Source: Desulfobacterales bacterium (GTDB lineage: Bacteria; Desulfobacterota; DSM-4660; Desulfatiglandales; Desulfatiglandaceae). From it: a DNA stretch of 11,307 bases. The translations under genes were made by a program, and so were the position numbers. The stretch is taken from positions 1 to 11,307 of the forward strand of contig JAIOSR010000497.1 of assembly GCA_021107495.1 (NCBI GenBank), written 5' to 3'. Shown in pieces: positions 1-5,785 of this stretch (its first letter is position 1; each line of letters opens with the position of its first letter). The notes below the pieces were generated by a model that worked only from the letters and a program-made list of their open reading frames with translations, ran no database searches and was not told where the DNA came from.

Positions 1-2
1 CC

Positions 3-278
3 CTCTTCACGCAGAACGGCCAGGAGGTACCGCCCAAAGAGCTTTCGCCGGGCCTCGGCCAGGCCGTGGAACTCCTGGCGAACATCCTCTCATCCGGTGA
101 TCAGATTATTATCACGGCTATAATGCATAACCTCCACGCATTCAGTAATGCCGTGGATTATAGGGACCGGGCAGAAGAAAGGATTTTAAAACTCGAGGAG
201 GAGTGCGGGGAATTTGAAAAACGTGTGGCCGACCTTGAAGACGCGATCATAGAACTTAAAAAGGGCGAGGCTGCATAA
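3..278 (+). CDS. Unrecognised protein, C-terminal part (gene cut by window edge)
   Basis: The reading frame is open to the left edge and ends at TAA (276-278), so this is the last 91 codons of a longer gene; the true start lies outside. A GTG at 66 could serve as a start, but the residues before it read as ordinary protein, so I treat the gene as partial. The first half is mixed and fairly hydrophobic. The last 40 or so residues are dense in Glu, Lys, Arg and Leu with heptad-like spacing (for example ERILKLEEECGEFEKRV), which suggests a coiled coil and oligomerisation or scaffold use. There is no signal peptide, membrane helix or catalytic motif in the visible part. I do not recognise the family and assign no function. 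Confidence 0.6.
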   Translation, partial: LFTQNGQEVPPKELSPGLGQAVELLANILSSGDQIIITAIMHNLHAFSNAVDYRDRAEERILKLEEECGEFEKRVADLEDAIIELKKGEAA

Positions 279-287
279 GGGAACAGT

Positions 288-321
288 ACTCCCGGCCCGC
301 CAGGGGTCAGATTTTTTATTT
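288..321 (+). terminator. Weak candidate terminator after the partial gene
   Basis: Ten bases after the first stop codon, ACTCC (288-292) can pair with GGGGT (303-307), including one G-T wobble, over a 10-base loop. A run of six T follows at 312-317. The stem is short and four bases separate it from the T run, so this is only a possible intrinsic terminator. Confidence 0.25.
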
Positions 322-392
322 GGATGACCTGCGCGACTTTAAAAAATATTTAACCATTATGTCAATCCTTATAGAAGAATGAGGAGGGGGTT

Positions 393-728
393 ATGGAAGA
401 TGGTCAAATCCAATATGCCGACAAAATAAAGAAATCTGAATTAATAGGTTCTGGGTGTTTAGTGCAAGTTGTTGGTTTAATATTCCCTTTTATATTCGGC
501 GCGATTGCTGGTGTCCCTGGTGTCATTGGAGGAATCGTGCTTTGTTTAATTCTCTTGATCGCCGGAAGTCGCATGTCTATTAAATGGATATGTGGCAACT
601 GTAATAATCCCCTGGTTAATAAATCCATTAAGGTCTGCCCTGCCTGCAACGCCCATTTTGAGACTGCACCCTCCTCCACACATTCAACCTCACCTCAACC
701 CGGTTATTGGGCCACAAAACGCCGGTAA
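393..728 (+). CDS. Small membrane protein with C-terminal zinc ribbon
   Basis: A 111-residue protein with a strong ribosome site (GAGGAGGGG at 381-389, close before the ATG). A short polar N-terminus is followed by two hydrophobic segments at about residues 18-39 and 41-58, joined by a tight Gly/Pro turn (AGVPGVIGG). A CxxC pair at Cys67/Cys70 and a second at Cys82/Cys85 form a rubredoxin-type zinc knuckle (WICGNC, then VCPAC). The tail is rich in Ser, Thr and Pro and ends in basic residues. This is a helical hairpin anchor carrying a soluble zinc ribbon. Proteins of this build are common and mostly uncharacterised; the ribbon may bind a partner or nucleic acid, but nothing here decides that. 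Function is unknown. The gene stands alone, 114 bp after the partial gene. Confidence 0.72.
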   Translation: MEDGQIQYADKIKKSELIGSGCLVQVVGLIFPFIFGAIAGVPGVIGGIVLCLILLIAGSRMSIKWICGNCNNPLVNKSIKVCPACNAHFETAPSSTHSTSPQPGYWATKRR

Positions 729-789
729 AATACCATAAAAATTTCTCAAATTACGTGCAAAAAAATCACATTTTTACCGCAATTTCCCC

Positions 790-822
790 GTGAAAAAAAT
801 TTATCGTGAGAAATTTTTTCAC
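790..822. repeat. AT-rich inverted repeat
   Basis: GTGAAAAAAATTT (790-802) faces AAATTTTTTCAC (811-822) over an 8-base spacer; the arms match apart from one extra A in the left arm. It lies about 60 bp after the zinc-ribbon membrane protein gene. It could act as a weak terminator on either strand or as a binding site; nothing distinguishes these. Confidence 0.45.
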
Positions 823-924
823 AAATTTATATTTTCTTAACTTATTAATATTCTTCTCCTTTCCCACCCTTCCCCATCCTTTCCCGCCTATCCCCGCATT
901 TCTCATACCCCCCGTCAATTAACA

Positions 925-975
925 GTACTCCGACAAATTTTAGAGCCTTCCGGATACGAGGTCGTGGAAGCATCT
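925..975 (+). pseudogene. Possible relic of a response-regulator receiver domain
   Basis: In one frame the sequence reads VLRQILEPSGYEVVEAS and then meets TAA at 976-978. This matches the style of helix 1 to strand 2 of CheY-like receiver domains, where a line such as LRxxLExxGYEVVEAxNG is usual. The preceding strand and the acidic Asp pair that begin such domains are not present upstream. Dropping one T near 975 gives the expected Asn after AS, but the match then ends, so neither frame continues into the phosphoacceptor Asp region. I infer a short fragment of a lost gene. Only 17 residues support this, and chance resemblance remains possible. Confidence 0.35.
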
Positions 976-996
976 TAATTTGACGGCTGCTTCCAC
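964..996. repeat. Perfect 9-bp inverted repeat
   Basis: GTGGAAGCA (964-972) and TGCTTCCAC (988-996) are exact reverse complements around a 15-base spacer. The left arm overlaps the end of the receiver-like stretch. No T run follows on either strand, so it is not a classic terminator. It could be a mobile-element end, a binding site or chance. Confidence 0.4.
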
Positions 997-1195
997 AGAT
1001 GACTGCCTTCACTTCTTCTGAAGTTTGTCCATCTGATTTTAACGTTTCGGATTACGTTCAATACATAAAAGGATAACCATCCGGTTTTTGCTTGTTTCCC
1101 GCCTAAAGCTTGAGTGGTCCTGCCCGGCCTTTTTATCGAGGCAAGTCATAATCCGATTCTAATCTTCCGTGTACCACCTGGCCTGCTGCTGACAA

Positions 1196-1233
1196 GAATA
1201 AAAAGGCAGAGCCTATTGCGAAGGCTCTGCCTT
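1196..1233 (-). terminator. Strong intrinsic terminator reading leftward
   Basis: On the minus strand AAGGCAGAGCC, a 9-base loop and GGCTCTGCCTT form a perfect 11-bp stem (plus-strand arms 1203-1213 and 1223-1233). This is followed directly by a T-rich run reading TTTTTATTC on the minus strand. The form is textbook. On the plus strand the arm is followed by GTAAAG, so termination there would be poor. No intact minus-strand gene lies upstream of it (to its right), so the terminator appears to be orphaned or to end an unseen small RNA. Confidence 0.75.
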
Positions 1234-1624
1234 GTAAAGAGGAAAATAAAATTATGTACAAAAGGTTAGGCTGTACGTTAACTATTCAACAGGATGAAGG
1301 ATAAAGGGGCTTCCCGAAATGCCGTTATTTTCCTGGTCAATTCTCTCTTCTCATTTCATAGTAGATTGCCAGTGGAAAAGATGCACGTACATCCGAGAAG
1401 TACTTAGTCCAAATGCCAACTCAGCTTTCTCTTTTTTTTAATAACCATTGAAGGCTTTGGGCCATCTCATGGTTTAGGTATGTTGTGTTAAAGTTGTTTG
1501 TCGGCATTTGAAAAACTTGCTATATCTTCTTTGATAATTTCCCATTTAGATAATATATCGGCAAAAAATCAATGTTTCTTTAGTACTATTTTTAATGCAA
1601 TAAGCATGCACAAAAGAGTCCTTC

Positions 1625-1666
1625 TTCTATTATTTTTTTACGGAGACCGAAACATTCTATTATTTT
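1625..1666. repeat. Direct repeat of a 12-base AT-rich word
   Basis: TTCTATTATTTT occurs at 1625-1636 and again at 1655-1666, a period of 30 bases. The word is AT-rich and within an AT-rich spacer, so it may be chance. Confidence 0.35.
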
Positions 1667-1892
1667 AGCAAATTAACAAATCCCTCGATACTGCAGCTTC
1701 ATTGTAAGGGTGAGATGTTTTAAAAGGCGATACCTTTTACTAAAAATGGGCTTCGGATCCCCTGACTTATCGAGAAAACACTTTTGATTTAAGTAAGTTG
1801 TACAAATTCCGATAAATCATATTAGCTGACTGCTGAAAGCTCGATCCGGAAATTGGTTGTTACCGGACGGAAACTAGCCGGGAAATATCATC

Positions 1893-2108
1893 ATGATAGA
1901 TTGCCATAAATGTAAACACTATTATGTCTCTTGGGATAAGCATTTTCCCCATGGTTGTAAAGCTATGGGGTTTAAATCTAAACAGCTTCCGTCGGTAAAA
2001 GTGTTTGTCAGTTCTAATCAAGAATGTCTTCTATATAAGGTCAAAAATCCGACACACTGTCAAAATCAGGATCAAAGCCTCCATGATAAAAATTCAGACG
2101 ATTCCTAA
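1893..2108 (+). CDS. Small cysteine-rich protein, probably metal-binding
   Basis: A 71-residue protein. Residues 1-50 look conserved in style: a CxxC pair at Cys4/Cys7 (DCHKCKHYYVSWD), then FPHGC at Cys22, GFKSKQLPS and a further Cys45 before LLYKV. Four Cys with aromatic spacing suggest one bound zinc or iron ion. The last 20 residues are polar and look like a loose tail. From memory, similar short proteins beginning with a CxxCxxYYxxW pattern followed by PxGCxxxGFKS occur in many delta- and betaproteobacteria and are annotated as hypothetical; I know of no assigned function. The start was chosen because the CxxC motif begins at once after it. The upstream ribosome site is weak (GGGAAAT), and a short inverted repeat (1845-1867) lies just before it, so translation may be controlled or low. 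Confidence 0.7.
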   Translation: MIDCHKCKHYYVSWDKHFPHGCKAMGFKSKQLPSVKVFVSSNQECLLYKVKNPTHCQNQDQSLHDKNSDDS

Positions 2109-2257
2109 AATATGGTTAATATCTTGTAATAATTGGACAATTTATTTACGAACCATCTTGGCACAATTCGTGCTGATAGATTGAAGTGGTGAACTATTCT
2201 TTAATTGCAATAAATGTTTTTAAATTTATCCAAAACTATGGTCAGGGGTTTTAAACC

Positions 2258-4216
2258 GTGAAAGGAATTGCCCTCGAAAAAATTAAAAAAGGTTCCGTTC
2301 CAACGGAACATTCGGAGGTCACCACCAACTCCCACTATCCTGAACCGGACTACACGAAGCCTCTTTTCGAAATCCTCCCGGAGGATCGAAATCGGATGTT
2401 GGATCGCTTGAATTTCCTTTATGGTGAAATTGTAGCCGAAACCTTTATGCCGGAACTGGAACGGATCATTGAGGTTTACTATGCCTATAAGTCTCAGAAA
2501 CTTATAGAAAGGGAAAAGGGCTTTGATCCCAAAAATAGGTTCACTCAGGAGGATATTATTCTCATAACTTACGGGGATCTTCTGCGCGGAAAAGAACAAA
2601 CCCCCCTTGCTGAACTGGCCAAATTTTGTGATACATATCTTGAAGGAACCATCAATACGCTTCATCTTCTCCCCTTTTTCCCTTACTCATCCGACAGGGG
2701 ATTTTCTATCATAGATTTCGAGACAGTAGATCCCAATCTTGGGACATGGGAGGATATTCAGGATCTCGAAGGCCGCTATCAGCTGATGTTCGACGGAGTT
2801 TTCAATCATGTGTCATCAAAGAGCCGGTGGTTTCAGGAATTTCTGAATGGCAATCCCTATTATTGGGGCTTTTTCATCCATTTCATCACTCCTGATGAAC
2901 TGTCAATCCAAGAACGGAAGAAGATATTCAGGCCAAGGACTTCTGATATCCTTACCGAGTTTCAGAGCATAAATGGCCTTATGCATGTGTGGACCACATT
3001 CTCCAGCGATCAGGTCGATCTCAATTATACCAATCCGGATGTATTGATGCGGGTTATCGAGATTCTACTTTTCTATGTACGCAAGGGCGCAAGGATTATT
3101 CGATTAGATGCCGTTACATACTTATGGGCCATACGCGGGACCCGTTGCGCCAGCCTGGAACAAACCCATGAAATAGTGAAGCTCCTTCGTGACGTTTTGA
3201 ATGTTGTTGCACCGGGCGTAGCGTTGATAACCGAGACCAATGTGCCTGACAAGGAGAACTTGTCTTATTTTGGCAATGGTAATGATGAAGCACAGATGGT
3301 GTACAACTTTGCACTGCCGCCTCTTGTCCTCCATACATTTTACACCGAAGATGTCACGGCCATTTCCAAATGGGCACGTAGGTTGGAGTCTATTTCGGAT
3401 ACAACAACTTTCTTTAATTTCCTTGATTCCCACGACGGCATCGGAATAATGGCGGTGAGGGAAATCCTTACCAAAAAGGAAATTGATTTTATTATTCAAA
3501 AGGCAGAGGAACATGGTGGGTATGTCTCGCATAAAACAGACCGGAACGGAATGGAAGTTCCTTATGAACTCAATATCACCTGGTTCAGCGCCCTTAACCG
3601 GGACGACAGTGATGAGGATATTGCCTTTCAGGTTAAGAGGTTTGTCGCGTCAAGAATCATAGCTTTGGTTCTTCGAGGTGTTCCGGGAATTTACCTTCAC
3701 AGCCTAATTGGAACTCGGAACGATATTAAAGCCGTCCTGACGACCGAATCGAAACGGGATATAAACCGCAACGTGATCGATGCAAGGGCCATTACCGATA
3801 CATTGAAAGATCCACTTTCCAAGTTTTCCAGGATCAGCCGGGAATTCGGTAGACTCATTGTCATTCGAACGAAACATCGTGCCTTTCATCCTAACGGAGA
3901 TCAACGCATCTTATCCATATCAAACGCTGTTTTTTCGGTTGTTAGGATATCTCCCGAAGGGAATCGTTTTATTCTGGCCCTGACCAATGTAACGAGCAGG
4001 GTTTGTCATATAGACGTCCCACTTTCTGAGCTTGGAACTGATGAAACAAGGTGGGTTGACCTTGTGAGCGGAATGGAGTGGATGGCTGAAAATGAAAAGC
4101 TTTTTCTTACATTACAGCCCTATGACGTAATCTGGCTGGAGCCCTTAAGTAAAAAAGTAAAAAGCCTCAAATCTAAATCACGATGGACTCGTAAAAAGTC
4201 CATCAATCCCACATAG
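2258..4216 (+). CDS. GH13 subfamily 18 sugar phosphorylase, glucosylglycerate phosphorylase-like
   Basis: Cytoplasmic enzyme of the sucrose phosphorylase family, which uses phosphate to split a glucoside with retention, giving glucose 1-phosphate. The GH13 motifs are all visible: DGVFNHV at 179-185, nucleophile Asp284 in IIRLDAV, acid/base Glu326 in LITETNVP, and LDSHDGIG with His392 and stabiliser Asp393. The lines LLPFFPYSSDRGFSIIDF, YFGNGNDEAQMVYNFALPP and the INR motif (DINRNVID) resemble YcjM-type glucosylglycerate phosphorylases more than sucrose phosphorylases; the substrate is still inferred. At 652 residues it is longer than the roughly 560 of YcjM: there is a polar N-terminal extension of about 50 residues and a basic tail (SKKVKSLKSKSRWTRKKS). 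The last 11 codons lie inside a dispersed repeat. The start is GTG, as an in-frame stop lies just before it, with AGGGG upstream; Met48 is an alternative. There is no signal peptide. No sugar kinase or transporter adjoins it, so pathway context is missing. Confidence 0.9.
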   Translation: MKGIALEKIKKGSVPTEHSEVTTNSHYPEPDYTKPLFEILPEDRNRMLDRLNFLYGEIVAETFMPELERIIEVYYAYKSQKLIEREKGFDPKNRFTQEDIILITYGDLLRGKEQTPLAELAKFCDTYLEGTINTLHLLPFFPYSSDRGFSIIDFETVDPNLGTWEDIQDLEGRYQLMFDGVFNHVSSKSRWFQEFLNGNPYYWGFFIHFITPDELSIQERKKIFRPRTSDILTEFQSINGLMHVWTTFSSDQVDLNYTNPDVLMRVIEILLFYVRKGARIIRLDAVTYLWAIRGTRCASLEQTHEIVKLLRDVLNVVAPGVALITETNVPDKENLSYFGNGNDEAQMVYNFALPPLVLHTFYTEDVTAISKWARRLESISDTTTFFNFLDSHDGIGIMAVREILTKKEIDFIIQKAEEHGGYVSHKTDRNGMEVPYELNITWFSALNRDDSDEDIAFQVKRFVASRIIALVLRGVPGIYLHSLIGTRNDIKAVLTTESKRDINRNVIDARAITDTLKDPLSKFSRISREFGRLIVIRTKHRAFHPNGDQRILSISNAVFSVVRISPEGNRFILALTNVTSRVCHIDVPLSELGTDETRWVDLVSGMEWMAENEKLFLTLQPYDVIWLEPLSKKVKSLKSKSRWTRKKSINPT

Positions 4217-4230
4217 CGGGAGGATGGGCC
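4182..4230 (+). repeat. 49-bp dispersed repeat, copy A, at the end of the phosphorylase gene
   Basis: This segment matches 7137-7185 at 41 of 49 positions without gaps. Its first half is a perfect hairpin: GATGGACT (4182-4189), a 7-base loop, AGTCCATC (4197-4204). Its second half has further pairing potential (TCCC with GGGA around ACATAGC). The phosphorylase stop codon (4214-4216) is inside it. Directly after, GAGGA (4220-4224) can pair with TCCTC (4232-4236) in the 25-bp gap between convergent genes, so the element may help to end transcription from both sides. Confidence 0.75.
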
Positions 4231-4241
4231 CTCCTCGGTTG

Positions 4242-5111
4242 TCAAATCATGGTATTAAAGAGGGTGTAGATCCCATCCTTAATACCAAGCAGATAAGACT
4301 TCAAGTCTTCGAGTTCATCTTCCTCCATCTGTAATGCTTTGAGATCCTGCTCGGAAATAACAGGTGCAACGGGATTGCCTTCCTCTCCCAGGCCAAGCTC
4401 CTGAGGTAAGGCATTGGCGATCCGAAGCACGGCTAAATCATGGGTATTTCTTCCTTCGGGCACCTCCACTTTGTGATGAGCGGCAATAGGATTGTTAATC
4501 ATGTCGGGGAAGTTCCAGCGTTTTAAAAGCATGGCGCCAACCTCACCATGATCAAATCCGATCAATCTGCGCTCGGCAACATGAAGTCCCACTATTTCCT
4601 GACTATTGACTTCCTCTAAGGCCTCTTGAAAGACTTCTCCAAAAAACTGATTCAAAACAACTTTGCCGATATCGTGCAATAGCCCAATAATAAAGAGATA
4701 ATCGTTGCGATCCCTCTTTCCATGCCTTCTCCCCAGTTCCTGCATGAGTTCGGCCACGGCTAAGCTGTGTATCCACAACCCCTTCTCCGAAAAATTAGGG
4801 GATTTTCTGCCGGATGGCAAGTTGCGAATAACCCCAATGGATAGGGCTAAGGATCTGACCATGTTGTTGCCAAGCAAAGGCATCGCCAGTTTTAGATTTG
4901 AGATCTGTTGTGAGAATCCATAATAGGCTGAGTTGGCTACTTTCAGAATTTTTGATGCAAGGGCGGGGTCATTGGAAATTAGATCGGCGATATCAGAGGC
5001 ATTGGTCTTGTCGCTCTCCATCAAACTCAAAAGTCTGGGAACTACCGCAGGAAGTGTGGGGATTTCATCAATTTTAGAATAGATTTTTCTTAGGACCGCA
5101 TCTTTTTCCAT
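4242..5111 (-). CDS. HDOD domain signalling protein
   Basis: A 289-residue protein that is almost entirely an HDOD domain, the HD-related domain found in bacterial signalling and stress proteins. The N-terminal IDEIPTLPAVVPRLL (14-28) and DPALASKILKVANSAYYG (48-65) lines are typical. An HD pair is kept at His146/Asp147 (LLHDIGK), with a further His188 (FDHGEVGAMLLKRW) and His212/His213 (AAHHKVE), so metal binding cannot be ruled out, although HDOD proteins are generally regarded as scaffolds rather than phosphodiesterases. There is no membrane segment, receiver domain or DNA-binding domain. It is convergent with the phosphorylase, 25 bp away, and divergent from the GGDEF gene across a 674-bp spacer. 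The ATG at 5111 has only a weak ribosome site. A nested inverted repeat (5148-5213) lies 37 bp upstream of the start. Confidence 0.9.
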   Translation of the reverse strand: MEKDAVLRKIYSKIDEIPTLPAVVPRLLSLMESDKTNASDIADLISNDPALASKILKVANSAYYGFSQQISNLKLAMPLLGNNMVRSLALSIGVIRNLPSGRKSPNFSEKGLWIHSLAVAELMQELGRRHGKRDRNDYLFIIGLLHDIGKVVLNQFFGEVFQEALEEVNSQEIVGLHVAERRLIGFDHGEVGAMLLKRWNFPDMINNPIAAHHKVEVPEGRNTHDLAVLRIANALPQELGLGEEGNPVAPVISEQDLKALQMEEDELEDLKSYLLGIKDGIYTLFNTMI

Positions 5112-5147
5112 ATTTCATTGTCTACCCATCAGCAAAACATGATAGTC

Positions 5148-5213
5148 GCTTCTGTGGAAAGGAATATACGAGAATTGATATTTTGGGTCAAATAAAAAGG
5201 ACCCAACAGAAGC
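5148..5213 (-). promoter_or_regulatory. Nested inverted repeat upstream of the HDOD gene
   Basis: The outer arms GCTTCTGT (5148-5155) and ACAGAAGC (5206-5213) are exact complements. Inside, TTGGGTC (5183-5189) and GACCCAA (5200-5206) are also exact, with a 10-base loop. The two right arms share one base. As minus-strand RNA this would fold into an outer 8-bp stem enclosing a 7-bp hairpin and a single-stranded side of about 27 nt, in the probable leader of the HDOD gene. It may be a regulatory RNA structure or a protein site. It does not match a riboswitch I can name. Confidence 0.45.
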
Positions 5214-5530
5214 ACCTTTGAATCGAAAAAGGCAGGTGTCAAAAATTTGGCATTTGTTACAAAAACAGGCTGAAACCCCTTATTTTATTCCTGCTGTCGC
5301 TTCATTAATATAATCCAATATGCCTGCAATAACTATATATCACCTATCCGTTAATAAAAAAAGTGCAAAAAGCTCCGATTCGCCCCCGATATTTAGAAGT
5401 TTATAAAATCAATAAAATCATATTGTTACAGGGGTGTTTATTGTATTACTTATCACAACCCCGTCATCTGTGGAACTTCGATTGGCGTCTGGCTATAGGC
5501 GTGACGAAAAAAGGCCGTTTCTCTGTGTAT

Positions 5531-5547
5531 TTGGCATGGTTTCTGCT
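5531..5547 (+). promoter_or_regulatory. Sigma-54-like promoter for the GGDEF gene
   Basis: TTGGCATGGTTTCTGCT has the required GG and GC pairs exactly 10 bases apart (GG 5533-5534, GC 5545-5546). It differs from the -24/-12 consensus TTGGCACG-N4-TTGCW at two places (T for C at 5537, C for T at 5543). Transcription would begin near 5558, giving a leader of roughly 230 nt that contains the three hairpins. No enhancer-binding protein gene is in the window. It is a single match found by eye. Confidence 0.45.
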
Positions 5548-5575
5548 TTTATTGGCAGGTGAAAATATGTTTTCC

Positions 5576-5712
5576 GTGGAGCCCCACGGGCAAGCCCGTG
5601 GCACCACTTAGTTCCGCCGATTCGCTTCGCGAACGGCGGGACCTATTGGTACGACATCCCGACCGTGACAGTATTCATCCACGGCTAAAGCCGTGGCTTT
5701 CTGCGGTCGGGG
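5576..5712. repeat. GC-rich array of three hairpins
   Basis: Hairpin 1: CCACGGGC (5584-5591) and GCCCGTGG (5594-5601) are exact around AA, with outer GTGG (5576-5579) pairing to CCAC (5604-5607). Hairpin 2: GTTCCGCCG (5611-5619) pairs with CGGCGGGAC (5634-5642) with one wobble, then TTCGC (5621-5625) with GCGAA (5629-5633). Hairpin 3: CCCGACCG (5658-5665) with CGGTCGGG (5704-5711), enclosing CCACGGC (5679-5685), TAAA, GCCGTGG (5690-5696). Hairpins 1 and 3 share the core arms CCACGG and CCGTGG. The block is far richer in GC than its flanks. This is the look of REP-like palindromic elements, which also occur in this style in other bacteria; it may fold in the leader RNA of the GGDEF gene. There is no T run, so it is not a normal terminator. 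Confidence 0.7.
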
Positions 5713-5785
5713 TAAACTTGAACCTGAACCCTGAACCTGTAAACGCCTGCAAAGGGCTTAAGCCGATTTTGGAAGGAGATGTATC

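Larger units (their letters stand above)
729..1892. other. Gene-poor spacer of about 1.2 kb
   Basis: No convincing intact gene is seen on either strand; stops are frequent. From left to right it holds an AT-rich inverted repeat (790-822), a C- and T-rich tract (about 857-914, repeated TTCCC-like units), a short stretch resembling a response-regulator fragment (925-975), a 9-bp inverted repeat (964-996), a strong minus-strand terminator (1196-1233), T-rich sequence, and a 12-base direct repeat (1625-1666). Just before the next gene TCCGG (1845-1849) can pair with CCGGA (1863-1867). The mixture looks like a decayed region that once held genes. I see no promoter here that I would defend. Confidence 0.6.
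5112..5785. other. Regulatory-looking spacer between divergent HDOD and GGDEF genes
   Basis: This 674-bp divergent spacer holds a nested inverted repeat near the HDOD start (5148-5213), an AT-rich middle without a gene, a sigma-54-like promoter (5531-5547), a GC-rich array of three hairpins (5576-5712) and a short CTGAACC-type direct repeat (about 5719-5738) before the GGDEF ribosome site. A minus-strand TTGACA (complement of 5237-5242) could be a -35 box for the HDOD gene, but no good -10 box follows at the right distance. Open frames at 5363-5611 and 5559-5819 have no protein-like features and cross the hairpins; I do not accept them as genes. Confidence 0.6.

Noticed and set aside
404..679. 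Minus-strand open frame opposite the zinc-ribbon membrane gene
   Set aside because: The plus-strand frame has a strong ribosome site and ordered Cys and membrane motifs; the opposite frame has none.
282..932. Shared word AACAGTACTCC after the first gene and in the spacer
   Set aside because: The match is only 11 bases and does not extend, so chance is sufficient.
1830..1892. Cyclic di-GMP riboswitch (GEMM type) upstream of the small Cys-rich gene
   Set aside because: A GTTACCGG-like stretch drew attention, but the conserved GGGCAAACC-type core and paired stems of that class are absent.
2201..2665. Open frame of 154 codons on the minus strand
   Set aside because: It lies antisense to the well-supported phosphorylase gene and its translation shows no domain or ribosome site.
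3122..3532. Minus-strand open frame within the phosphorylase gene
   Set aside because: It is antisense to the catalytic core, where the plus-strand motifs are beyond doubt.
5363..5611. Open frame of 82 codons before the GGDEF gene
   Set aside because: It has no good ribosome site, no recognisable motif, and runs through the sigma-54-like site and the first hairpin.
5576..5712. CRISPR array
   Set aside because: The palindromes are three unequal hairpins, not identical repeats with regular unique spacers, and no cas gene is present.
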